Positions 37,218 through 44,658 of a stretch of DNA of 53,695 bases are shown here, piece after piece; the stretch's first letter is position 1, and every line of letters begins with the position of its first letter. This stretch comes from an uncultured SAR116 cluster alpha proteobacterium (GTDB taxonomy: Bacteria > Pseudomonadota > Alphaproteobacteria > Puniceispirillales > Marisalimonadaceae): contig CACOAO010000014.1 in assembly GCA_902625215.1 (NCBI GenBank), positions 1 through 53,695 of the forward strand. Direction: 5' to 3'. A model generated the notes under the pieces. The model did not search any database. It was not told where the DNA came from and saw nothing but the letters and a program-made list of their open reading frames with translations. A program made the translations under genes and the position numbers.

Positions 37218-38008
37218 TATGCTGTTCCATTCTGCAAATTAGTTAGAAATTTTTTAAAACCAGTTTTTCCCATCCAAAATCTTACTAAATTATCAACTCC
37301 ATTTGAAGTAAGAGTTGCCCCTGCAAGTGCATCAATATGGTGATTTTTGTATTTTTTAGTTTTAGCTACTGTTATCATAAGCTCACCATTATCATTATTT
37401 AGTTTTTTTCCTTTCCATTGCGCTTTCCATTTAGGATTATCTACTTCAGCCCCTAATCCAGGTGTTTCTGCATGTTGGTAAAATTGAAGGCCATATATAT
37501 CATTACCATTTTTTTCTAAAGCTATAAAACCGTATAATGTTGACCATAAACCATAACCATGTATTGGAAGAATTATCTTGTCTAATGTTCCATCATCTTT
37601 TTTAAGAAGATAAACAGTTGCAAAGTTTGTTCTTCTCCCAATGGATGCAGGATCCTCTTTCAATGATATACTTAATTTTGGATCTTGAGCTGCTTTTCTA
37701 TCATCAAAAGTTAAAGGATCAAACTCATTTGTAAATTTACCCTGATTTAAGTCTACAACAATTGGCTCGAAAGATGAAAACGATTTTTCAACATCAATCC
37801 CTTCATAATAAAGTCCAGCGACTTGAAGAATATTTTTTTGTTTATCAATTGCTTTGTTTACCTCTTGAACTTCTTTTAAATTCACAGCAGCAAACGATAC
37901 AACCATAGAACAAACAAGACAAAGAGTTATAGCCACAAACAAAGTTTTAGTCATGCCATCAACTGGCAAGTCTTTAAATTTAGTAAAAATATTATCGGGC
38001 TTAGGCAT
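37217..38008 (-). CDS. nqrC: Na+-NQR subunit C (covalent FMN subunit)
   Basis: Periplasmic-facing subunit anchored by one N-terminal helix (about 20-42) that carries covalently bound FMN. The attachment motif reads [13 protein letters not shown] near residue 230; the flavinylated threonine (SGAT in Vibrio) is kept, though the first Ser is Ala. Also characteristic are the [18 protein letters not shown] and [17 protein letters not shown] stretches. The 263 residues are normal. It overlaps nqrB by eight bases. The FMN is put on by ApbE, encoded divergently upstream of nqrA. Firm. Confidence 0.96.
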   Translation of the reverse strand: MPKPDNIFTKFKDLPVDGMTKTLFVAITLCLVCSMVVSFAAVNLKEVQEVNKAIDKQKNILQVAGLYYEGIDVEKSFSSFEPIVVDLNQGKFTNEFDPLTFDDRKAAQDPKLSISLKEDPASIGRRTNFATVYLLKKDDGTLDKIILPIHGYGLWSTLYGFIALEKNGNDIYGLQFYQHAETPGLGAEVDNPKWKAQWKGKKLNNDNGELMITVAKTKKYKNHHIDALAGATLTSNGVDNLVRFWMGKTGFKKFLTNLQNGTA

Positions 38009-39209
38009 TTAACTTTATCCTTCTTTTGATATTTGCCATGACAACAAAATGATCTATTAACGGTGCAAATATATTTCCAAATAAAATAGCAAGCATCATT
38101 CCTTCAGGAAATGCTGGATTTAATACCCTTATCATCACAACCATAAAACCTATCAACGCTCCATACACATATCGTCCAAGATTAGTATGACTTCCAGAAA
38201 CAGGTTCAGTAACCATAAAAACTAATCCAAAGGCGTAACTTCCAATTACAAGATGCCAATACCAAGGCATGCTAAACATTGGATTTGTGTCAGAACCTAC
38301 CCAATTAAGGAATGAGGAAAATATAATCATACCTAAAAGACAACCGACAACCATTCTGTAATTTGCAATTTTTGTTAAAAGAAGAAAAACTAAACCTAAA
38401 GCGCATGCTAGTGTTGAAGTTTCGCCAAGCGATCCCTGAATTGTTCCAATAAAAGCATCTGTCCATGTAATTCCATAATTACTTAAACTTTCATAACCTT
38501 CAGCAGCTGCTATTCCTAGAGAAGTAGCTCCTGAATATCCATCAACTGGCGTCCAGATTGAATCACCTGACATGTAAGCAGGGTAAGCAAAATATAAAAA
38601 TGCACGACCTGTAAGCGCTGGATTAAGAAAATTTTTACCAGTTCCACCAAATACCTCTTTTCCTACAACAACACCGAAAGCTATACCAAGTGCAACTTGC
38701 CACAGAGGAGTAGAAGCTGGTAAAGTAAGAGCAAACAACATAGAAGAAACTAAAAAACCTTCGTTAACTTCATGACCTCTTATGGTCGCAAAGGTTACTT
38801 CGCAAATACCTCCAGCAATTAAAGTTGTTAAATATATTGGTAAAAAATACAATAAACCATGAAAAACATTCGATATTAAACTGTCAGGATTAATTCCTAG
38901 GCCAGTTAATGTCAGAAATGATATGCGCCATCCTGACTGAGATTCAACACCAAGAGCGACCAAAGCACTATTTGTTTGTAAACCAGTATTGTATAGTGCC
39001 CACAAGATACAAGGAATTGTAGAAATGACTACGTAGGTCATTACCCTTTTCATATCTACAAAGCTTCTAGCGTGAGGTGCAACTTTTGTTACAGTATTAC
39101 TAGTAAAAAATATGGTTTCTACCATTTCAAAAATAGGGTAATACTTCTCATATTTACCACCCTTTTCAAAATGAGGTTCAAGCGAATTAAAATAATTACG
39201 TAATGACAT
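38001..39209 (-). CDS. nqrB: Na+-NQR subunit B (riboflavin/FMN membrane subunit)
   Basis: Largest membrane subunit, forming the sodium channel and binding riboflavin and covalent FMN. The FMN site is in DGYSGATSLG near residue 225-234. There are about ten membrane helices, and TGKNFLNPALTGRAFLYFAYP and EPVSGSHTNLGRYVYGALIGFM are typical. The frame opens at a TTG (39212) directly after the nqrA stop, but the ATG at 39209 has an AAGG Shine-Dalgarno, giving 402 residues. Firm. Confidence 0.97.
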   Translation of the reverse strand: MSLRNYFNSLEPHFEKGGKYEKYYPIFEMVETIFFTSNTVTKVAPHARSFVDMKRVMTYVVISTIPCILWALYNTGLQTNSALVALGVESQSGWRISFLTLTGLGINPDSLISNVFHGLLYFLPIYLTTLIAGGICEVTFATIRGHEVNEGFLVSSMLFALTLPASTPLWQVALGIAFGVVVGKEVFGGTGKNFLNPALTGRAFLYFAYPAYMSGDSIWTPVDGYSGATSLGIAAAEGYESLSNYGITWTDAFIGTIQGSLGETSTLACALGLVFLLLTKIANYRMVVGCLLGMIIFSSFLNWVGSDTNPMFSMPWYWHLVIGSYAFGLVFMVTEPVSGSHTNLGRYVYGALIGFMVVMIRVLNPAFPEGMMLAILFGNIFAPLIDHFVVMANIKRRIKLNA

Positions 39210-39212
39210 CAA

Positions 39213-40556
39213 TTAACCTTCTTTTTCGATTTTTGTTAAACTGTCTCTAAGAGCAGTTCCATATTCATATTTAGCAGGACAGGCAAAAGTACATAATGCG
39301 ATATCCTCCTCGTCGAGCTCCAGAGCTCCAAGCGATTGAGCAACATCAGTATCCATAACTAACAATGACCTAAGTAACTGAGTTGGCAAAAAGTCCTGAG
39401 GCATTAAAGTTTCAAAGACACCTGTAGGTACCATCGCTCTTCTACCACCATTAAGATTTGACGTAAGATTAAATAATTTAAAAAAACTGAATGCAGATAA
39501 TAAAACAGGCATAACGGAGTATTTATTAGGTTGTGGTTTTATCCAACCAAAAAAATGTTTTTCTTTATCTTCTTTAATTATTGTAATTTGTCTGGAGTAT
39601 TTTCCTAAATAAGCCAAGTCACCATCTGCATGAAAACCTGAAAGAACAGAACCTGAAATTATTCTACAATTCTCAGACTTATCATATTCTCCTTCGAGAA
39701 TATCATCAAGAGATGCTCCGACAATAGTTTTAACTAATCTAGGATTAGTTGATAAAGGGCCTCCAACTGAAATAGTTCTATCAATATCAATATATCCATT
39801 TAAAAATAATTTTCCTATTGAAATTACGTCTTGATAACCAATCGACCAAACTGTTTTGCTAGCGTTTGGAGGGTCTAGGAAATGCATGTGTGTACCGCTT
39901 AAACCAGCGGGATGTGGTCCAGCAAATTCGTAAGTATCAAAATCATTAACATGAATATTACTATTTTCTTTTTTGCAAATAAAAACTTTACCTTCAGTTA
40001 AAGTGGCAATCCTATTAATTCCTTCTTCAAAGGCCTTAAAATCTTTATTAATTATCAAGTCAGCGTCTGGACTTAGAGGTTCAGTATCCATAGCCGTTAT
40101 AAATATTGATGATGGATCAGATTTACTATCAGGTATTTTTGAGTAAGGTCTGGTTAAAAAAGATGTCCATAAACCACTATCCAGCAAACATTTTCTATTA
40201 AATTCTTTTTTTGACTTTTCTTTGGAATTCAATTTAGTTATGGCAATTCCTTTATCTACTATATTTTCAATATCTATAACAACGCTCAGTAAGGCTCTTT
40301 TCTCTCCTCTATTAATTTCTTTAACAAAACCTTTACAAGGTGAAACAAAAAAAGCATCAGGATTATCTTTGTGACAAAATAAGGGTGTGCCCCTTTCAAC
40401 TTTATCACCTACATTTACAAACATTTTGGGTTTAAGACCATTATAATCAGGTCCAAGTATTGCAACAGAGTTAGGAATTTTACTTTCTTCTACAACTTGT
40501 TTTGGTATACCCGCGATAGGAATATCTAGGCCTTTCTTGAGATTAAATTTATTCAT
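39213..40556 (-). CDS. nqrA: Na+-NQR subunit A
   Basis: Cytoplasmic subunit of Na+-NQR implicated in quinone binding. The 447 residues show KKGLDIPIAGIP, DNPDAFFVSPCKGFV, TRPYSKIPDSKSDPSSIFITA, GPHPAGLSGTHMHFL, SVGGPLSTNPRLV and a C-terminal CTFACPAKYEYG. It is the first gene of nqrABCDEF. No Shine-Dalgarno precedes the ATG; a TATAAT ends only nine bases upstream of it, so the transcript may be nearly leaderless. Firm identity. Confidence 0.96.
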   Translation of the reverse strand: MNKFNLKKGLDIPIAGIPKQVVEESKIPNSVAILGPDYNGLKPKMFVNVGDKVERGTPLFCHKDNPDAFFVSPCKGFVKEINRGEKRALLSVVIDIENIVDKGIAITKLNSKEKSKKEFNRKCLLDSGLWTSFLTRPYSKIPDSKSDPSSIFITAMDTEPLSPDADLIINKDFKAFEEGINRIATLTEGKVFICKKENSNIHVNDFDTYEFAGPHPAGLSGTHMHFLDPPNASKTVWSIGYQDVISIGKLFLNGYIDIDRTISVGGPLSTNPRLVKTIVGASLDDILEGEYDKSENCRIISGSVLSGFHADGDLAYLGKYSRQITIIKEDKEKHFFGWIKPQPNKYSVMPVLLSAFSFFKLFNLTSNLNGGRRAMVPTGVFETLMPQDFLPTQLLRSLLVMDTDVAQSLGALELDEEDIALCTFACPAKYEYGTALRDSLTKIEKEG

Positions 40557-40770
40557 TTAAAATTAATTATAGCCTCTTTGAAAAAAATGATTTTTATTTG
40601 GTATGACAAGTTATATTTATATGTAATATTTATATGATATTTAAAAAAAAACAAGGGTATATAAAGATTTTTTTTGTTTTTTTTTGTTAAAAAACTCTAA
40701 AAAAATAAAACATTAACAATTATTTAAAATTTACCTAAATTTAGATAAAACAAAAAAAAAAATTTAAGAA
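40557..40770. promoter_or_regulatory. Divergent nqrA / apbE control region, A-tract rich
   Basis: This 214-base gap, nearly 90% A/T, separates the structural nqr operon from its maturation genes. On the minus strand TATAAT (40566-40571) ends nine bases before the nqrA ATG, which lacks a Shine-Dalgarno; no good -35 lies 16-18 bases further up. A perfect 12-base inverted repeat AAAAAAAAACAA (40643-40654) / TTGTTTTTTTTT (40674-40685) flanks a 19-base loop. The many phased A- and T-tracts may curve the DNA. Confidence 0.4.
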
Positions 40771-41832
40771 ATGTGTAAAAGAATGAACTTTTTTATAAAA
40801 AAATTTCTAGTAACTCATGTAACCCTAATAATTGTCACTTTATTTAATTCATCCTGCTCAAGTGAAAAATATTATAATGCCGAAATAAAAGGTAATGCAA
40901 TGGGCACATTTTACTTCATTGAAGTTATAGATGTTCCAATTGAAATAAAAATTAAAAATATAGAATTAGAAATTAAAAACTCACTTATCAAAGCAAATAA
41001 AATTTTATCAAATTGGGATGAAGAATCTGAAATAAGCATTATCAATAAAATTAACAAAACTAAAGCAATTAAAATTTCAGACGAATTAAATGAAGTTTTT
41101 AAAACTGCTTACGAAATAAACATAAAAAGCAATGGTTTTTTTGATTTGACCCTTGATCCAATAATTGAACTTTGGGGCTTTGGTTACAAAAACAAACAAA
41201 TGGAAATCATACCTACTGACGAACAAATAAAAAAAGCTCTGTCTTTAATTGGTCAAAAATCATTTCTTAAAAATGACTTTGATAATAATGAACTCACAAA
41301 AAAAATTAAAAATTTAAAAATCAATTTGTCTTCCATAGGTAAAGGTTACGGCATTGATTTAATCGGAAAAAAATTGGATCAACTTGGCATAAAAAATTAT
41401 ATCATCAATATTGGAGGAGATATTCTTACAAAAGGTTATAATAGTAAAAAAGAAAATTGGGTTATTGGTATTGAAAATCCAAATTTAAAAGAAAAATTGA
41501 TTAAAGAAATAGTAAATATAACTAACAAAGGGCTTGCAACTTCAGGTGATTATAAGAATTTTTTTACAAAAAATGGTAATAGATATTCTCATATAATTAA
41601 CCCAAAAACTGGAAAGCCAATAACACACTCTACTAAATCAGTTACTGTTATTCATGAAGACTCAATGAAAGCTGATGGTTGGGCAACAGCATTTTTAGTT
41701 TTGGGGAGTTTGGAAGGATTGAAAATTGCTGAAAAAGAAAAGATAGCTGTTCTCTTCATTGATAAAATTAATAATAAGCTAATCAATTTAAAAAGTAGTA
41801 AATTCAAAAACTTAAAAAAAAACAACAATTGA
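40771..41832 (+). CDS. apbE: FAD:protein FMN transferase ApbE
   Basis: Periplasmic lipoprotein that attaches FMN covalently to threonines, here expected to act on NqrB and NqrC. The 353 residues start with a signal peptide ending in FNSSC (lipidated Cys29). Family motifs are GNAMGTFYFIEV, ILSNWDEESEIS, INLSSIGKGYGIDLI, INIGGDIL, YSHIINPKTGKPI and the metal-binding SMKADGWATAFLVLG. An alternative ATG lies at 40783. It is read divergently from nqrA and is followed 30 bases later by nqrM. Firm. Confidence 0.95.
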   Translation: MCKRMNFFIKKFLVTHVTLIIVTLFNSSCSSEKYYNAEIKGNAMGTFYFIEVIDVPIEIKIKNIELEIKNSLIKANKILSNWDEESEISIINKINKTKAIKISDELNEVFKTAYEINIKSNGFFDLTLDPIIELWGFGYKNKQMEIIPTDEQIKKALSLIGQKSFLKNDFDNNELTKKIKNLKINLSSIGKGYGIDLIGKKLDQLGIKNYIINIGGDILTKGYNSKKENWVIGIENPNLKEKLIKEIVNITNKGLATSGDYKNFFTKNGNRYSHIINPKTGKPITHSTKSVTVIHEDSMKADGWATAFLVLGSLEGLKIAEKEKIAVLFIDKINNKLINLKSSKFKNLKKNNN

Positions 41833-41862
41833 GATTTAAAAAAAATTATCGTATAAGTGAGT

Positions 41863-42075
41863 ATGGATATATTTATTTTGGCATTTTTATTCTTTTTGAC
41901 AATTACTACTTTAATGTCACTGGGCGTAATGTTAATGAAAAAAAACATTAAAGGAAGTTGCGGTGGCTTGAATGCTATTTCGGGTTCAGATAAATGTTCT
42001 GTTTGTAATAAGGATATAGACCCTGATAGTCCGTTAATTGATCAACTTAACTGCAAAAAAGTTCAAAAAACATAA
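41863..42075 (+). CDS. nqrM: Na+-NQR maturation protein NqrM
   Basis: Small protein of the former DUF539 family needed to deliver iron to the NqrD/NqrE site. It has one membrane helix (about 3-25) followed by KKNIKGSCGGLNAISG and a second cysteine pair CSVCNKD, the expected cysteine pattern. The frame opens with GTG at 41857; I prefer the ATG at 41863 (70 residues). It pairs with apbE as an Nqr maturation module, on the opposite strand from nqrABCDEF. Good confidence by motif and context. Confidence 0.88.
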   Translation: MDIFILAFLFFLTITTLMSLGVMLMKKNIKGSCGGLNAISGSDKCSVCNKDIDPDSPLIDQLNCKKVQKT

Positions 42076-42077
42076 AC

Positions 42078-42284
42078 TCAGTTTTTTAATGGCATTAATA
42101 CCAAAATCATAAAAGATATTGCAGAAATTATTCCATTGATCCAAGCTTTTCTTTTCCAGCCATTTCTTTTATTTTTTAAATTTTCTATAAATGATCTTCC
42201 AAAAACAATAAATATGATTAAAAAAAATAGAGCTTTTGTATGTGAATAGTAAAATAATTCTTCTAAAATTTTATTAGTTATCAT
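42078..42284 (-). CDS. Small two-helix membrane protein, unknown function
   Basis: Not recognised. The 68 residues contain two membrane segments (about 17-32 and 48-65) joined by a strongly basic loop ENLKNKRNGWKRKAW, so both termini should face the periplasm by the positive-inside rule. Its start overlaps the end of the EamA gene by 11 bases, implying coupled translation, and its stop is two bases from the nqrM stop. Tight packing supports a real gene. Confidence 0.6.
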   Translation of the reverse strand: MITNKILEELFYYSHTKALFFLIIFIVFGRSFIENLKNKRNGWKRKAWINGIISAISFMILVLMPLKN

Positions 42285-43197
42285 TTAATTTACTTTTTAT
42301 TAATAAACTATTGATTTTATTTTTATTTTCAAATAGGTAAATTCCAGCAAATATCATAGTTAAAGATAAAAAATGATAAAATTTAAAATTTTCTCCTAAA
42401 AACAATACTGCTAATATTGAGCTGAAAACTGGTACTAGATTTGTATATAATCCAGACCGTGAAGGACCTATTTTTTCAACACCCTTCATAAAAAAGATTT
42501 GAGCTAAAAATGATGGAAAAATAATTATTACACCTAATATTATACAGCCTTTATATCCAGGAAGTATAAACTGATTAGAAAAAATTTCAAAAATCAAACC
42601 AGGAATTGAACCTAAAAAAGCTACATATGCAAAAAAAGTTAGCAAGGGTAGCGCTCCAATTTTAGGTTTTTTCCTTAAACCTACTGCATATACTGCATAT
42701 AAAGAACAGGCGAAAATCATTATGATATCACCATTATTTAATTCTAAGTTAAGCAATAAACTTAAATTTCCCGCACTAACTACTAACAATACAGCTACAA
42801 AAGTAATTAATACCCCTAGAAATTGAGTTAAATTTATTTTATCTTTTAACCAAATCCATGCAATTATGATTATAAATGCTGGCATTGTTCCTTGAACCAA
42901 GCCTAAGTTTATAGCTATAGTATTGTGAGCTGCGATATAATATGCAGAGTTAAAACCTGTAAAACCAAATAAACCCATAAAGATAAGCCACTTAACTCTA
43001 TTATTTAAAATTTTCCATATTTTTTTCAATTGATTTTTACATAAAATTGATAATATTATTGAAACAAAGAACCACCTTACACTTACTATTAATAATGGAG
43101 AAACCTCGCCAACTGCTGCTCTACCTGCTACAGTATTGAAAGCCCAAAAAATAGACGTAAGTGTTAATAAAAAATGAGGGTTGGTTAAAAATTTCAT
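42274..43197 (-). CDS. EamA-family (DMT superfamily) transporter
   Basis: Ten-helix drug/metabolite transporter family protein, 307 residues, with two EamA repeats (about 8-140 and 150-290). Typical pieces are LTSIFWAFNTVAGRAA at the start, AAHNTIAINLGLVQGTMPAF in repeat one and FFMKGVEKIGPSRSGLYTNLVPVFSSILAVLFLGE in repeat two. The substrate is unknown; members export amino acids, metabolites or nucleotides. It is divergent from the molybdenum hydroxylase genes and coupled to the small membrane protein downstream. Confidence 0.92.
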   Translation of the reverse strand: MKFLTNPHFLLTLTSIFWAFNTVAGRAAVGEVSPLLIVSVRWFFVSIILSILCKNQLKKIWKILNNRVKWLIFMGLFGFTGFNSAYYIAAHNTIAINLGLVQGTMPAFIIIIAWIWLKDKINLTQFLGVLITFVAVLLVVSAGNLSLLLNLELNNGDIIMIFACSLYAVYAVGLRKKPKIGALPLLTFFAYVAFLGSIPGLIFEIFSNQFILPGYKGCIILGVIIIFPSFLAQIFFMKGVEKIGPSRSGLYTNLVPVFSSILAVLFLGENFKFYHFLSLTMIFAGIYLFENKNKINSLLIKSKLNDN

Positions 43198-43306
43198 AAA
43201 ATTTTTGAGCTTTAAAATTTAAATATATTGAATAAGAAATAATAAATTGTTATTTTCTTTATAATTCTTTTTTTTTTATATTCAAATTTAATCTTTGGGA
43301 GATGAA
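43198..43306 (+). promoter_or_regulatory. Putative promoter region of the molybdenum hydroxylase operon
   Basis: The 109-base divergent gap between an EamA gene and coxM holds a TATAAT at 43260-43265, about 40 bases before the coxM ATG, and a strong GGGAG Shine-Dalgarno at 43297-43301. No clear -35 hexamer is found. Promoter assignment is tentative; the ribosome-binding site is convincing. Confidence 0.4.
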
Positions 43307-44176
43307 ATGTCAGACACACAATACCTAGCTGCAAAAACTATAGATGAGGCTGTTGATGCTCATGCAAAGGCTAATGGATCAGCCCGTTTCTTGGCTGGTG
43401 GAACAGACTTATTAGTACAAATAAAAAGTGGTATTAGAAAACCTAATTTGGTAATAGATATAAAAAAAATTGTTGAACTAAACTCTATTAAAGAAATTTC
43501 TGACAATGAGTTTATGGTTGGCGCCTCTGTTTCCGGAGCAAACCTAAATAGAAACTCTAAATTTGCTAAACTTTGGCCGGGTGTTCTGGAAGCATTTAGG
43601 CTCATTGGTTCAGAGCAAATACAAGGAAGGGCTTCTCTTGGGGGAAATTTATGCAATGGTTCACCAGCTGGTGATAGTGTGCCAGCATTAATTGCAGCTG
43701 GATGTAAAGCAGTCATTGCTGGACCCGGCGAAAGAAAAGAAATACCTATTGAAAATTTTCATTTGGGACCAGGTAAAACAATATTAGAAAATGGGCAGAT
43801 GCTAGTTAGTCTTAAATTTCCTAAGCGGAATAAAAACTCTTCTGATGCTTACTTAAGGATGACACCCAGAACAGAAATGGACATTGCCGTTGTTGGATGT
43901 GGAGTTAACATTTCAATGGACAATGGAATATGCACAGATGCTAGAGTTTCACTAGGTGCTGTTGCCCCAACACCATTATTAATAAAAGAGGCAACAGAAA
44001 TAATGATTGGATCTAATCTAGATGAAAATACTCTAGATGAAGTATCCAAAATATGCATGGATGCATGCAATCCAATTGATGATAAAAGAGGAACTATTGA
44101 TTATAGAACAAAGGTTGCAGGTGTTTTGTTTAAAAGGGCCACTCTTGCAGCAGTTGATAGAATAAGAGGAAATTAA
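43307..44176 (+). CDS. Molybdenum hydroxylase FAD subunit (coxM-like)
   Basis: Medium, FAD-binding subunit of a xanthine dehydrogenase/CO dehydrogenase-family enzyme. In 289 residues the PCMH-type FAD motifs are LAGGTDLLVQIKSG and GRASLGGNLCNGSPAGDS, followed by a CO-dehydrogenase-flavoprotein C-terminal domain. The frame opens at a TTG (43295), but GGGAG points to the ATG at 43307 (MSDTQYLAAK). The order FAD, Fe-S, Mo subunits is that of coxMSL. It is two bases from the Fe-S subunit. Subunit identity is firm, substrate unknown. Confidence 0.93.
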   Translation: MSDTQYLAAKTIDEAVDAHAKANGSARFLAGGTDLLVQIKSGIRKPNLVIDIKKIVELNSIKEISDNEFMVGASVSGANLNRNSKFAKLWPGVLEAFRLIGSEQIQGRASLGGNLCNGSPAGDSVPALIAAGCKAVIAGPGERKEIPIENFHLGPGKTILENGQMLVSLKFPKRNKNSSDAYLRMTPRTEMDIAVVGCGVNISMDNGICTDARVSLGAVAPTPLLIKEATEIMIGSNLDENTLDEVSKICMDACNPIDDKRGTIDYRTKVAGVLFKRATLAAVDRIRGN

Positions 44177-44178
44177 AT

Positions 44179-44658
44179 ATGGCAAAGATTCAAGTTTCTA
44201 CGAAAATTAATAATGAAAATGTTGATTATTTATGTGAGCCTCATGATACAATGTTGAATGTTTTAAGAAATCAGTTAAATTTAACTGGCTCTAAAGAAAG
44301 TTGTGGTTCAGGTGATTGCGGTTCATGTAGTATTATATTAGACGACGAGCTAGTATGTTCCTGCCTAATGTTAGCTGCAGAAGCTGAAGGCAGCAGCATT
44401 GAAACAATAGAGGGTATGTCTGAAGGTGGTAAACTACATGCTTTGCAGCAAAAATTTCTTGAAAAAGCTGCACTTCAATGTGGTATTTGTACACCAGGTT
44501 TTTTAATGGCTTCTAAAGCATTGTTAGATCATAATCCTTCACCAACAGAGACAGAAGTAAGGTATTGGCTGGCTGGCAATTTATGCAGATGTACTGGATA
44601 TGATAAAATTGTTAAAGCTGTACTAGAAGTTGCTGATGAATTGAAGGAGAGTGCTTAA
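44179..44658 (+). CDS. Molybdenum hydroxylase 2Fe-2S subunit (coxS-like)
   Basis: Small subunit of 159 residues with two [2Fe-2S] clusters: the plant-ferredoxin type in SCGSGDCGSCSIILDDELVC and the second in QCGICTPGF with NLCRCTGYDKI. It moves electrons from the Mo site to FAD. Its TAA stop shares a base with the ATG of the large subunit (TAATG). Firm. Confidence 0.96.
   Translation: MAKIQVSTKINNENVDYLCEPHDTMLNVLRNQLNLTGSKESCGSGDCGSCSIILDDELVCSCLMLAAEAEGSSIETIEGMSEGGKLHALQQKFLEKAALQCGICTPGFLMASKALLDHNPSPTETEVRYWLAGNLCRCTGYDKIVKAVLEVADELKESA

Noticed and set aside
40643-40685. Rho-independent terminator formed by the A9CAA/TTGT9 inverted repeat
   Set aside because: It lies between divergent genes, so there is no transcript to end, and the stem has a single G-C pair.
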